The notes under the pieces: model-generated
What the model was told of the DNA's origin: nothing
The model's database searches: none
Seen by the model: the letters and a program-made list of their open reading frames with translations, nothing else
Program-made: the position numbers and the translations under genes
Shown: one piece after another, positions 17,444-25,834 of the stretch
Layout of the letters: each line of letters begins with the position of its first letter
How positions within the stretch are numbered: the first letter of the stretch is position 1
Origin: Candidatus Thorarchaeota archaeon
Lineage (GTDB): Archaea > Asgardarchaeota > Thorarchaeia > Thorarchaeales > Thorarchaeaceae
Assembly: GCA_021498125.1 (NCBI GenBank)
Contig: JAIZWL010000005.1
Span: 62,001 to 126,000, forward strand
DNA: 64,000 nt
Direction: 5' to 3'

Positions 17444-17512
17444 AACTGAAATTGTTCCAAACAAAATTGCCAAAGCCTCTACAAAATAAAACAAATTTGA
17501 GTTGAACCACTG

Positions 17513-18964
17513 ATGTTCGTGAGGACCGAGCGCAAGGAATTGACCAGTGTTGGTGTTGATATTGGCACCGCGACGTTTCATATCATTTTCAGCAAGCTTC
17601 TCCTTGAGAAGAGTCCGACAAAGAGGACCGAGAAGTTTGAGATCACAAAGCGGGAGGTCGTGTATGAAGGTCCTATTCATCTGACACCCATGATTAATGA
17701 GTCCACGATCGATTTTGAAAGCCTGAGAGATTTTCTCTTGGATGACTATGCATCAGCCGGTTTCTCTCTTGAGGACATTGATACTGGTGCTGTGATCATT
17801 ACAGGCGAGAGTGCGCGACGAGAGAACGCTGAAGAGATAGTTCGCTCGTTGGCCGGTGAGGCTGGTAAGTTTGTTGCAGCCACTGCCGGGCCCAATTTCG
17901 AATCGGTTCTTGCAGCCTATGGTGCAGGTGTCGTTGAGAGATCTCGAACGTCTTGCAAAGTGATCATGAATGTGGATATCGGTGGAGGCTCTGCGAACAT
18001 TGCGATCTGTAGTGATGGCCATGTGATAGACACCGCTGCGATCAATGTAGGTGGCCGGCTCTTAGCGCATGATGGCTCTGGGACTATCGTTCGTTTAGAG
18101 AATGCCTGTCGATCGACCGCTAAGACACTTGGTCTGAATCTGGCCAAGGGCGAGCATATAGATTCTGATCATCTCGAAAAAATAGCTGGGGCTCTTGCGG
18201 ATGCACTTATGGAATTCATGACTGGGCAGGTGTCAACAGACCTCACTCGTGTACTCATGATGACACCACCACTTCGTTACAGTGACAAGGTTGATGAAGT
18301 CACTTTTTCTGGAGGCGTGGCCGAATTCATCTATGACCGTGAGACTAGGGACTTCAATGATCTCGGCCGATTTCTCGCAAGAGCAATCTTGGATCGGATG
18401 AACTCAGCAGGGCTCCATCTAGCAGTACCTAACCATCTGATCCGTGCAACAGTCATTGGTGCGGGTCAGAGCAGTCTACATGTTAGTGGCTCAACCACAT
18501 TTCTGTCTCCGGGAATAGATCTCCCCATCCGGAACATTCCCGTTGTCGAACCACATCTGGTCATAGAGGAGTCGGTTGCGACCAGTGTGCGAAGATCGGT
18601 TCAAGAGGCCCTAAAACGATTTAATCTACATGAGGGCGAAGACGAGTTTATTCTGACGTTCAATGGCGCAGTGAAGCCTTCGTACACGTTCCTTGCTGAT
18701 TTTGGAAAAGGGCTGGTCGAGGCACTTCCAAACACGATTCGGCAGAAGCGTCCCATATTATTATGTTTTAATGAGGATGTGGGGAATAGTGTCGGAAACG
18801 TGATGAAGCGTGAGACCAAGATCGACAGTGATGTTCTCTCCATTGACGAGTTGCATCTTCACGAAGGAGATTTTGTTGACATTGGCAAGCCCGTTGTAGA
18901 AGGTGTTGTCATTCCGGTCATAGTAAAGACTCTGGTCTTTGGGGATGCCTCTGCAAAATCATGA
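17513..18964 (+). CDS. EutA-like ethanolamine ammonia-lyase reactivating factor
   Basis: 483 residues with an ASKHA (actin-like ATPase) fold: phosphate-1 loop SVGVDIGTATFHIIFSKL, and phosphate-2 MNVDIGGGSANIAICSDGHVIDTAAINVGGRLL. FVAATAGPNFESVLAAYGAG, MMTPPLRY and the VIGAGQSSLHVSGSTTF segment match EutA. EutA exchanges damaged cobalamin from ethanolamine ammonia-lyase in an ATP-dependent way. No eutB or eutC is in this window, so the partner lies elsewhere or is a different B12 enzyme. Confidence 0.85.
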   Translation: MFVRTERKELTSVGVDIGTATFHIIFSKLLLEKSPTKRTEKFEITKREVVYEGPIHLTPMINESTIDFESLRDFLLDDYASAGFSLEDIDTGAVIITGESARRENAEEIVRSLAGEAGKFVAATAGPNFESVLAAYGAGVVERSRTSCKVIMNVDIGGGSANIAICSDGHVIDTAAINVGGRLLAHDGSGTIVRLENACRSTAKTLGLNLAKGEHIDSDHLEKIAGALADALMEFMTGQVSTDLTRVLMMTPPLRYSDKVDEVTFSGGVAEFIYDRETRDFNDLGRFLARAILDRMNSAGLHLAVPNHLIRATVIGAGQSSLHVSGSTTFLSPGIDLPIRNIPVVEPHLVIEESVATSVRRSVQEALKRFNLHEGEDEFILTFNGAVKPSYTFLADFGKGLVEALPNTIRQKRPILLCFNEDVGNSVGNVMKRETKIDSDVLSIDELHLHEGDFVDIGKPVVEGVVIPVIVKTLVFGDASAKS

Positions 18965-18967
18965 TGC

Positions 18968-20233
18968 TCATACAATGATGTTTTGAAGCAAGTTCTGATA
19001 CTTTGCCTCACATGATTTTCGTGCGTTGCGAAGTAGATTCTCAGCGGTTTCCGAGCTAATCAGTTCTGACAAGTTATTTGAGACCTCTTGAACCATATAC
19101 TCGATTGCATCAGTGATCCCGTCGATATCATTTGGTGTGAGACCGGGGACTCGGGGATAGATGATATGATTGTCACTGGTCAGCTTCAAGAAGGCAATCC
19201 ACGGGAATTGGGAAATGCCTTCTTTGACAATGCTGTCGAATAGGGAGGCTGCATTATCATTCCCAATATGTTCACTGATGGTCTTGAAGAAATGCGAACC
19301 GATGCATTCTGCAATTAATGCGAATCGTTCTTCTACAGATATCCGTTGTAGGAGTCCCTTGTTAAGAAGATAACCAAGCTCTAATAGAATGCTCTCGTCC
19401 CCTTGAATCCCAAGTTCACGTATTAGTTGGATTAGGGGGATACGACCATCCAAGGCCCCTACCACACGAAGTGTATTGTACGATATTCCTGTTGGATTTG
19501 ACGGATTGAAGATGACCGTGAGCGCCTCAGCAGAGGGCATGAGCACATCATAATCACTGGGGACATGAAGCAGGGAGATGGCCCCTCCCCAATATGCTTG
19601 CGATACTATTTCGATGGTTTCATCCAAATCAATCCCCTGATTGACTGCCGCTTCGGCTACCGACTGCCAATCAACCGCATTTTCTAAAAACTTGACGATC
19701 TTAAATTTAATACTGGGCAGGGTGGGCCGGAATGCGCTTGGATCCTCGGTCACCTTGTAAATAAGAGTCCGTTCTGAGATTCGGTCTGCGGTGAACACAC
19801 GACGCACGAAATTATCAAACTCGGCAAAGAGAGAGCCCTCTAGCTCTGCGGCATCCCGAAGAAATTGGAAGGTTTCCTCGAACTCGGCGACCACTTTTTT
19901 GAGTTTACTTCGGGTCTCAATAGTGTCGCGTGCTACTGAGATCACTCCCGAGGCCCACGTCCCATTCTCCACGATCATTGTCGAATCAGGCCCGTAGACG
20001 GTCTTCCATTGAGGGGCCTGTTGTCCTGTCATCTCACTCATGTAATTACTCAGGGCGGATATGAACCCCGACATGATCTGTGAATCTCTTCGTGAGGGTA
20101 TGAATTCATGAGTGTATGGTGCAAGACCAATCTCTCTGTTGAGGATGAACAAAATTCTTTCATTTACAAGGGTCTCGTAAGCATCAATCTCTTTGAATTT
20201 CTCAAGTAGACCCAATGGACTGTCTTCGGACAT
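18968..20233 (-). CDS. Protein with N-terminal longin/roadblock-like domain, unknown function
   Basis: 421 residues, soluble. Residues ~20-125 resemble a longin-like sensor domain (LFILNREIGLAPYTHEFI..., SQIMSGFISALSNYMSEM, a YGPDSTMIVENGTW strand pair and a long amphipathic helix). The rest is helical and contains winged-helix-like stretches (DGRIPLIQLIRELGIQGDESILLELGYLLNKGLLQRI). The layout is the same as in the proteins at 47045-48301 and, for the longin part, 54946-55959. In Asgard archaea such domains often sit near small GTPases; none is in this window. Convergent with EutA, with 3 nt between stops. Confidence 0.6.
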   Translation of the reverse strand: MSEDSPLGLLEKFKEIDAYETLVNERILFILNREIGLAPYTHEFIPSRRDSQIMSGFISALSNYMSEMTGQQAPQWKTVYGPDSTMIVENGTWASGVISVARDTIETRSKLKKVVAEFEETFQFLRDAAELEGSLFAEFDNFVRRVFTADRISERTLIYKVTEDPSAFRPTLPSIKFKIVKFLENAVDWQSVAEAAVNQGIDLDETIEIVSQAYWGGAISLLHVPSDYDVLMPSAEALTVIFNPSNPTGISYNTLRVVGALDGRIPLIQLIRELGIQGDESILLELGYLLNKGLLQRISVEERFALIAECIGSHFFKTISEHIGNDNAASLFDSIVKEGISQFPWIAFLKLTSDNHIIYPRVPGLTPNDIDGITDAIEYMVQEVSNNLSELISSETAENLLRNARKSCEAKYQNLLQNIIV

Positions 20234-20363
20234 TACTTTATTCCCCTGTCAAATACTTGCCATATGCTATTGGTCGCGGTCTAGTCTGTTCTCTGTCCCC
20301 TTAGAGATCAGTCGCAGCAACGAACCCCTTTACTTTGGTCTATATGATTGTTTTCCCGATTAT

Positions 20364-20494
20364 GGCTCTGTGTGAAAAGTCGGTAACAGAGTGCGTATGA
20401 GGCGAATGAACACTAGGTTATGTCCGGATCCAAGAGCCTTCAGGAACCATTCTGACTTGAACGATCTATGTCTGTGGACTTTTCACACAGCTCC
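20364..20494 (+). mobile_element. MITE-like element, copy A (131 bp)
   Basis: The left end GGCTCTGTGTGAAAAGTC and the right end (as complement) GGAGCTGTGTGAAAAGTC are 18-bp inverted repeats with two mismatches. The element is flanked by CCCGATTAT (20355-20363) and CCCGATTAG (20495-20503), a 9-bp target duplication with one mismatch. There is no coding capacity. Copy B at 21845-21975 has the same length in opposite orientation and is identical over 44 bp at one end. A full-length transposase gene with these ends is not in the window. Confidence 0.85.
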
Positions 20495-20574
20495 CCCGAT
20501 TAGTATATTTCTTGTTGCCAGTGACAATATGTATTTTATTCAAACTTGGCACTGTGGTCCTGAGCGAGTTCATT

Positions 20575-21288
20575 ATGGATCAATCAATTTTGACTGCAAC
20601 ATTTCTTCGCAGGCCAAACCGATTCCTTGGAGTGGTGGAACTTGATGGCGTGGAGACCTATGCGTACATTCCTAATCCTGGACGAATGAACGAGCTCATG
20701 ATCCATGGCAGAACAGTCTATCTCCGGCCTGTAGATGATGAAACGCGGAAGACATCTTATGATATGTTGGCTATTGATCATAATGGTCTACTGGTTTCAC
20801 TTGATGCCAATCTTCCGAACCGTTTTATTAAGCGAATGCTTCAGCAGCACGCTCTCCCACAATTCCATGATTATGATCGGGTCATTCCTGAACCTCCACT
20901 CTACGGCGGACGAGCTGATTTCAGGCTTGAAGGTAATGGTCTCACGACGATGATAGAGGTCAAATCGTGTACACTTGTGGAAGATCGCATCGCCATGTTT
21001 CCCGATGCAGTCACAGAACGTGGAGCTCGGCATATGCATCATCTTGCAAGAGCACTGAGAGAGGGATTAGTCGACAAGGCCTCCGTCATTTTCGTCATTC
21101 AGCGTCCTGACGCAGATGTTTTCACTCCTAATGAGCGAACTGATCCCAAGTTTGCAAGAGAGCTGGTTCTTGCACATCAAGGCGGTGTGAGCATATTTCC
21201 GCTTCTTACCGAACTTGATGAGTGGAAGTTGCGATTTATTAAAGAAATACCATTTTATTTTAATGATCCAGTAGATGGTGCACGATGA
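20575..21288 (+). CDS. sfsA: SfsA family protein (sugar fermentation stimulation protein homologue)
   Basis: 237 residues, full length. FLRRPNRFLGVVELDG, YIPNPGRMNELMIHGRTVYLRP, LVSLDANLPNRFIKRML, and GGRADFRLEG...MIEVKSCTLVEDRIAMFPDAVTERGARHMHHL are the conserved SfsA blocks; the last resembles a PD-(D/E)xK nuclease core (D...ExK). An OB-like N-terminal domain precedes it. In vivo function of archaeal SfsA is uncertain. The ATG at 20575 fits the family. It sits between two MITE copies. Confidence 0.9.
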   Translation: MDQSILTATFLRRPNRFLGVVELDGVETYAYIPNPGRMNELMIHGRTVYLRPVDDETRKTSYDMLAIDHNGLLVSLDANLPNRFIKRMLQQHALPQFHDYDRVIPEPPLYGGRADFRLEGNGLTTMIEVKSCTLVEDRIAMFPDAVTERGARHMHHLARALREGLVDKASVIFVIQRPDADVFTPNERTDPKFARELVLAHQGGVSIFPLLTELDEWKLRFIKEIPFYFNDPVDGAR

Positions 21289-21647
21289 CCTTTATCTTCT
21301 GGAGATCTGCCCAACAGGCCTCTTGTTTTTTCGTAAAGCGACATTTCATACTTTCTGTACTTGTTTCTTTTGTCTACCAACTGGAACCGATACTAATACT
21401 GATCCTTTTGGTGGGAGATAATACTGTGCTTTACATTGTACCATTGCCTCTTGTGCAAATGGTCATGCTACTTCTTTTGAAATTCGGTGTTTCTGGATCC
21501 GTTAAGACCGAGTCCGAATTTATTGAGCTTGGGATAGATAATATAATTATAACCGTGCCCACAGAAATATTCGTAGAAGTGTCGTTGAGGTATCGCTTAT
21601 TATCTAAGATTAAAAAAATTCGAATCCAACGATATGGCCTTAGATGA
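21285..21647 (+). pseudogene. Remnant of a multi-spanning membrane protein (paralogue of 22175-23359)
   Basis: 120 codons, hydrophobic, starting in an ATGA overlap with the sfsA stop. From PLPLVQMVMLLLLKFGV to the end it matches the last ~60 residues of the protein at 22175-23359: LVQVVGFLLLQTGIL, then a charged linker, then EILVRVPITYLIKSKI against EIFVEVSLRYRLLSKIKKI. The N-terminal two thirds of the paralogue are absent. It is best read as the decayed 3' end of a duplicated gene, perhaps truncated by rearrangement; a short functional protein cannot be excluded. Confidence 0.5.
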
Positions 21648-21844
21648 TAGATCCTAACGATAGGGGAATCTAAGATGCACAGAGCAATCAAGAACCGGAA
21701 TAAGTAACAGACTCGCGAGCTAAATATTTTATATGACTTGGGAATGAGTCTTCGTAAAGCCTTCTAAGGATGGGAAATATAGTGAACTATGATATAGTCG
21801 AACCTTGAAGATAGATACTTGCTTTTATCGGTTTTTTAAATCCG

Positions 21845-21975
21845 GGATCTGTGTGAAAAGTCCACAGACATAGATCGTTCAAGTCAGAATGGATTCCGAA
21901 AAGTTTTGGATTCGATCGCAAAATGGTGTTCATACTTCTCATAATCACTATTTCACTGACTTTTCACACAGAGCC
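21845..21975 (-). mobile_element. MITE-like element, copy B (131 bp)
   Basis: Ends GGATCTGTGTGAAAAGTC and, on the other strand, GGCTCTGTGTGAAAAGTC. It is flanked by perfect 9-bp target duplications TTAAATCCG (21836-21844 and 21976-21984). It is opposite in orientation to copy A; bases 21849-21892 are the exact complement of 20447-20490. The duplicated target contains TTAAAT, a TATA-box word that sits ~45 bp before the next small reading frame. The rest of 21648-22026 shows no gene. Confidence 0.87.
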
Positions 21976-22026
21976 TTAAATCCGGAAAGCTGAAAAGCAA
22001 TTTGAGTAATCAAGCGAGTGATTGAC

Positions 22027-22182
22027 ATGGGGGATATTCAGACGATCACTGATTGGACTTGTGCCGGACTGAGAAAGTATTCTGGCTTTGACCAGGTAGG
22101 CTCCGAACTATTGGGCGAATCACGTATTGTCGGTGAAATAGAGTTCTGCTACTGGGCACTCGAAAATCACATAGGTGATTGA
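22027..22182 (+). CDS. Small hypothetical protein (51 aa)
   Basis: Reading frame from ATG 22027 to TGA 22180-22182, beginning MGDIQTITDWTCAGLRKYSG and ending with WALENHIGD. It lies about 45 bp after the TTAAATCC TATA word duplicated by the MITE insertion, and its end overlaps the GTG start of the following membrane protein by 8 nt. No homology recognised. Support is position and translational coupling only. Confidence 0.35.
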   Translation: MGDIQTITDWTCAGLRKYSGFDQVGSELLGESRIVGEIEFCYWALENHIGD

Positions 22183-23359
22183 CTTGGCAATAATTCATGG
22201 AGTTACCCCCAGAAGAAACGGCGATATCAATATCCTAGCCGATGTACTGCTCAAGGCTTTATTATTATTAATGGTTCCAATAATGGCGAGTGTCTCCAAT
22301 ATCCTTGAGGTGGATGGACAATCGCAATTAAGAGTGGTAGGCCTGTTTTATACAATAGTGAATTCACGTGTCGTCTTTACTTCAAATCCCCTGCTAGTGA
22401 TCTTTACGCTTTTTGCAATATCTCCAGTGGCCTATTATAAATATAAGATAAACATCCGCGGTCGAAAATTGGGTTCATTGAATCTTGTCTATCGATGTTT
22501 GGTAACAACGTTCATACTGGTCTTCGTTCTGGCCATTTTTAGTAGTAATTTTGGCGATTTTGGTTACGTCGTCCTCGCGGATCTATATATTTCAGGAAGT
22601 GGCTTAATCGGTTCATACGTGACCTTACTCGTGCTTTTTATGGTGGTCTATCCGGAAATATATTATCAATTTAATGCGATTGTCTTGTCTCGCAAGTTGA
22701 AAAAAAGCAGTGTACGACCCAGTGAGATCATATCCTTGGAAGATTCGGAGTCTTCAATATATATGCGACTAAAGACTGGCCTCTCAGGTCTCTTGATCAT
22801 AGCGGCAATGGCTTTTATCCCACTAATTTTTATCGATCAGTTTCAGGTCAATGATTCTATTATTCAATCGCATGTTGGATTATTCATGCCCTTTATTTTT
22901 ATTAGATATTCTGTTCTAACAGCAACCTTTGATATTGTGGCGTGGTCCGTCCTTCAGTTTCTGATTGTCGCTGTTGAGATGTCAGGTGATTTTCTCTTTG
23001 TACGCCAATTTATTAAATATTTGTTGAACGAGTCCACAAAGTTACGTCTACTATTGGTCACGATTATCTCTTATTGGGTGACGATAGCACAGATAGGATT
23101 TTCATTTGCAACAGCATCGTCAACTTCAGGTCCATTCTCAACGTACTCGTTTCTTGCACCTCTAGTACAGGTGGTCGGTTTTCTCCTTTTGCAGACCGGG
23201 ATTCTGAAGAGAGCTGATTTCAAGATCGAACCAGATGTTGCACCCGAGACCGTGCCACCTACATCTACAACTGAGATCCTTGTGAGAGTTCCCATAACCT
23301 ACTTGATCAAATCAAAAATATGGAGCTGGAAATATGGAAGACACAAAAGATCTGATTGA
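22175..23359 (+). CDS. Multi-spanning membrane protein of an ABC exporter operon
   Basis: 394 residues with about eight to nine predicted transmembrane segments and a short cytoplasmic tail. Not recognised as a known permease family. It begins at GTG 22175, overlapping the 51-codon frame upstream, and overlaps the ABC ATPase downstream by 26 nt, so it belongs to the transporter operon. It may be an accessory or second permease. Its C-terminal part exists as a degenerate second copy at 21285-21647. Confidence 0.7.
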   Translation: MIDLAIIHGVTPRRNGDINILADVLLKALLLLMVPIMASVSNILEVDGQSQLRVVGLFYTIVNSRVVFTSNPLLVIFTLFAISPVAYYKYKINIRGRKLGSLNLVYRCLVTTFILVFVLAIFSSNFGDFGYVVLADLYISGSGLIGSYVTLLVLFMVVYPEIYYQFNAIVLSRKLKKSSVRPSEIISLEDSESSIYMRLKTGLSGLLIIAAMAFIPLIFIDQFQVNDSIIQSHVGLFMPFIFIRYSVLTATFDIVAWSVLQFLIVAVEMSGDFLFVRQFIKYLLNESTKLRLLLVTIISYWVTIAQIGFSFATASSTSGPFSTYSFLAPLVQVVGFLLLQTGILKRADFKIEPDVAPETVPPTSTTEILVRVPITYLIKSKIWSWKYGRHKRSD

Positions 23360-24248
23360 GAGTATGCCTCTGCCTGAGGTGTATCGATTAGCAGGAATGC
23401 TGAAAGTTCCACTGACTCAGCGGGTACTACGTCGTTCGATACTTATCGATAAAGTCGTCAGTGCGATAGACGAGTTGGACTTGTTCACTGAACGGCCGTC
23501 ACTGAAAGATCCAGCTATTGAGATCACGAACTTGAAAAAGAAATTCGGAAAGACAATGGCAGTCCGAAACTTGGATCTTGTTGTCCATCCCGGAGAGATA
23601 GTCGGACTCGTGGGGCCTAATGGGGCGGGGAAGACCACATCACTGAGAATACTTGCGGGAATCATTCGGCCGACATCTGGTGCCGTAAAGGTAAATGGTA
23701 TTCCCATGTCGGATAATGCAATTGATGCTAAGCGTGACATTGGCTATATCCCCGAGCGACCATCATGCTACGAGAGCCTACGAGTACGTGAGTACCTCTC
23801 ATTTATTGCTAAGATCTATGGTGTCCCGCCAATCGAGGCGGCTATTCGTGTCTACGAATTTTCACACATGCTCCAGCTCTATCAGTATATTGACTCCTAT
23901 ATTGGTACGCTCTCAAAAGGGAATCTTCAGCGTACGTTGTTAGCTGGTATTTTTGTGCGGCCTGAACCGTATATTCTTGCATTTGACGAGCCCATTTATG
24001 GTCTGGACCCACGAGGTGCATGGAGCCTCAAACAGCATATTCGCCGTCTGAGAAATAGGGGGTCCGCCATCCTGATCTCCACGCATATTCTTGAGGTCGC
24101 TGAGGATCTCTGTGATCGGTTTGTCATTATGCATGAGGGACGAGTTGTTGGGCAAGGAACGTATGACGAGCTTCATGAACAGTTTCCCGACACTCAAAAT
24201 CTAGAGGAGATATTTTTAGAATTAACTGGCGGCATACCACAGGAGTGA
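23334..24248 (+). CDS. ABC transporter ATP-binding protein (ABC-2 export type)
   Basis: 304 residues. An unusual N-terminal extension of ~55 residues (SMPLPEVYRLAGMLKVPLTQRVLRRSILIDKVV, helical, possibly SAP- or wing-like) precedes the ATPase: Walker A GLVGPNGAGKTTSLR, Q-loop near IGYIPERPSCYESL, signature LSKGNLQR (Lys for the second Gly), Walker B YILAFDEPIYGLDP, switch STHILEV. It ends in the usual export-type tail. Partner permease follows with a near overlap. Confidence 0.88.
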   Translation: MEDTKDLIESMPLPEVYRLAGMLKVPLTQRVLRRSILIDKVVSAIDELDLFTERPSLKDPAIEITNLKKKFGKTMAVRNLDLVVHPGEIVGLVGPNGAGKTTSLRILAGIIRPTSGAVKVNGIPMSDNAIDAKRDIGYIPERPSCYESLRVREYLSFIAKIYGVPPIEAAIRVYEFSHMLQLYQYIDSYIGTLSKGNLQRTLLAGIFVRPEPYILAFDEPIYGLDPRGAWSLKQHIRRLRNRGSAILISTHILEVAEDLCDRFVIMHEGRVVGQGTYDELHEQFPDTQNLEEIFLELTGGIPQE

Positions 24249-24256
24249 TTGCAATC

Positions 24257-25831
24257 ATGACGGCCCCCTGTCGTACAACTACTCTTCTACTTAACGAGAT
24301 CCGTCTGATGTGGAATCAGTTCAAGCGAAGCTTGACCACTCCCAGTATGTTGATGTTCTATTCGATCATGCTGGTAGGGGCATTTTTCATTAGTTGGACG
24401 CTCTCGTTTCTTGGTACGGCTGTTTATTTAGAGGGGCATCTGGTGACCCTGCTGGTTGACCTGATAAGCGTAGAAAACGTACTGAGCATTTTGGGTTTCT
24501 TCACGGCTGGTGCAGTCATTGGTGGCTATCTCGGACTGGGGCCCGCGGCTGTGCTACAACCTCCTGATGAGTACATTCTCATGCCCGCCCCTCTCAGACC
24601 TCATCAGGTGTTTATGTCACGATATGTTCGTCGAGTCATCAGAAAGATCGTATATCTTGTTGTTGCATTGCTCATTCTTCAGCCAGTTCTGACAAGTCTT
24701 CAGGTCTCGTCCTTGTCATTCATTGCATTGTTTGGCACAGTCATAATATATCTCGAGACTAATTATATGCTAAGTGGAGTGGCATTCTATCTTCGAAGAC
24801 TAAGCTATCGCATTCCTCAGCGGCCGCTTCGCTATGTACTTCTAGGTCTCCTGCCGCTTGTCTTGATTATAGCGACGCAGCCAATGTTCAATACAAACTC
24901 CGCGTCAATAATGCTGGTCTTTAGCAGTCTTATTGGTTTACTTCTCCTGCACATGTTAGGTCTGATCACAATTAATCCAATACAGGGAGTTGCACTCGGA
25001 GTTGGTATCTGGTTCATCAGTTTCTATCTGCTAGTGGCCACTTTCTCAACACAGGACTACTATGAGGCATTTACATCACGACAGACAAAGAATATTTCCG
25101 AGAGCCGTATCTGGCGGATCATTCATGGAGAGGTCGATTTCTCCAAGACACGATTTAATGATCCCATGATGTGGGTCTTTCTCAAAGACTTCTGGAGCCG
25201 GATGCGTATGTCAACGCAGTTTTGGAAGTATGTGACTGCACTTGTTGGCACGATCGGTGCGATTCTTCTCTGGATGGCCCCCATCGATATCTTGCCTTCC
25301 CTTAATGTGAACCCTGCCAGTATTGCACCAGCCTTCATGATCATTCTTCTTCTTATAATTCAGTTGGCAAGTCTCTCGGCTCTTCTCTCCTTTGTTGATG
25401 AGAAGGACAATATCTATCTCTTGAAGGCCAGCCCGTTTAAGCGAACAGATATTGTCTTGGCCAAATATGTCGGCAGTGTTCTTGACTCTGCAATCTCTCT
25501 GACTCCTTTACTTCTCTTCATCGAGTATATGTTCAGAGAATTTTCGATCGAACCGCTGCTGGTGCTTGTCGGTCCATTACTCCTGGTCTTTTGTGCCTCT
25601 GGTGTGATGATCGGGGCGTATGTTCCAGTTCTTACTAATGAGCCTCAGAATCCTCCTGTCCCGCTTGTATTTTCATACCCCACTCTTAATCTTGTAATCG
25701 GAGGAGCTTTTGTCTTGTTTGTGATCAGTAATCCCGGAGCAATACTTCTCTGGGTCATACCTCTCTTTACCATTGGCTTCGTATTCCTGTTCATGATGCT
25801 CGCAACACATGCTCTACAATCATTCAAATGA
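24257..25831 (+). CDS. ABC transporter permease (export type), large membrane protein
   Basis: About 524 residues with ten or more hydrophobic segments. The N-terminus LLLNEIRLMWNQFKRSLTTPSM is amphipathic and positively charged, as in ABC-2 type permeases; a large cytoplasmic loop (~270-320, SRIWRIIHGEVDFSKTRFNDPM) divides the two membrane halves. Start: GGAG at 24242-24245 lies 11 nt before ATG 24257; GTG 24245 is an alternative. Substrate unknown. Confidence 0.78.
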   Translation: MTAPCRTTTLLLNEIRLMWNQFKRSLTTPSMLMFYSIMLVGAFFISWTLSFLGTAVYLEGHLVTLLVDLISVENVLSILGFFTAGAVIGGYLGLGPAAVLQPPDEYILMPAPLRPHQVFMSRYVRRVIRKIVYLVVALLILQPVLTSLQVSSLSFIALFGTVIIYLETNYMLSGVAFYLRRLSYRIPQRPLRYVLLGLLPLVLIIATQPMFNTNSASIMLVFSSLIGLLLLHMLGLITINPIQGVALGVGIWFISFYLLVATFSTQDYYEAFTSRQTKNISESRIWRIIHGEVDFSKTRFNDPMMWVFLKDFWSRMRMSTQFWKYVTALVGTIGAILLWMAPIDILPSLNVNPASIAPAFMIILLLIIQLASLSALLSFVDEKDNIYLLKASPFKRTDIVLAKYVGSVLDSAISLTPLLLFIEYMFREFSIEPLLVLVGPLLLVFCASGVMIGAYVPVLTNEPQNPPVPLVFSYPTLNLVIGGAFVLFVISNPGAILLWVIPLFTIGFVFLFMMLATHALQSFK

Positions 25832-25834
25832 TCA

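Noticed and set aside
20355-21984. sfsA between inverted MITEs as a composite transposon
   Set aside because: Each copy has its own different 9-bp target duplication, which shows two separate insertions.
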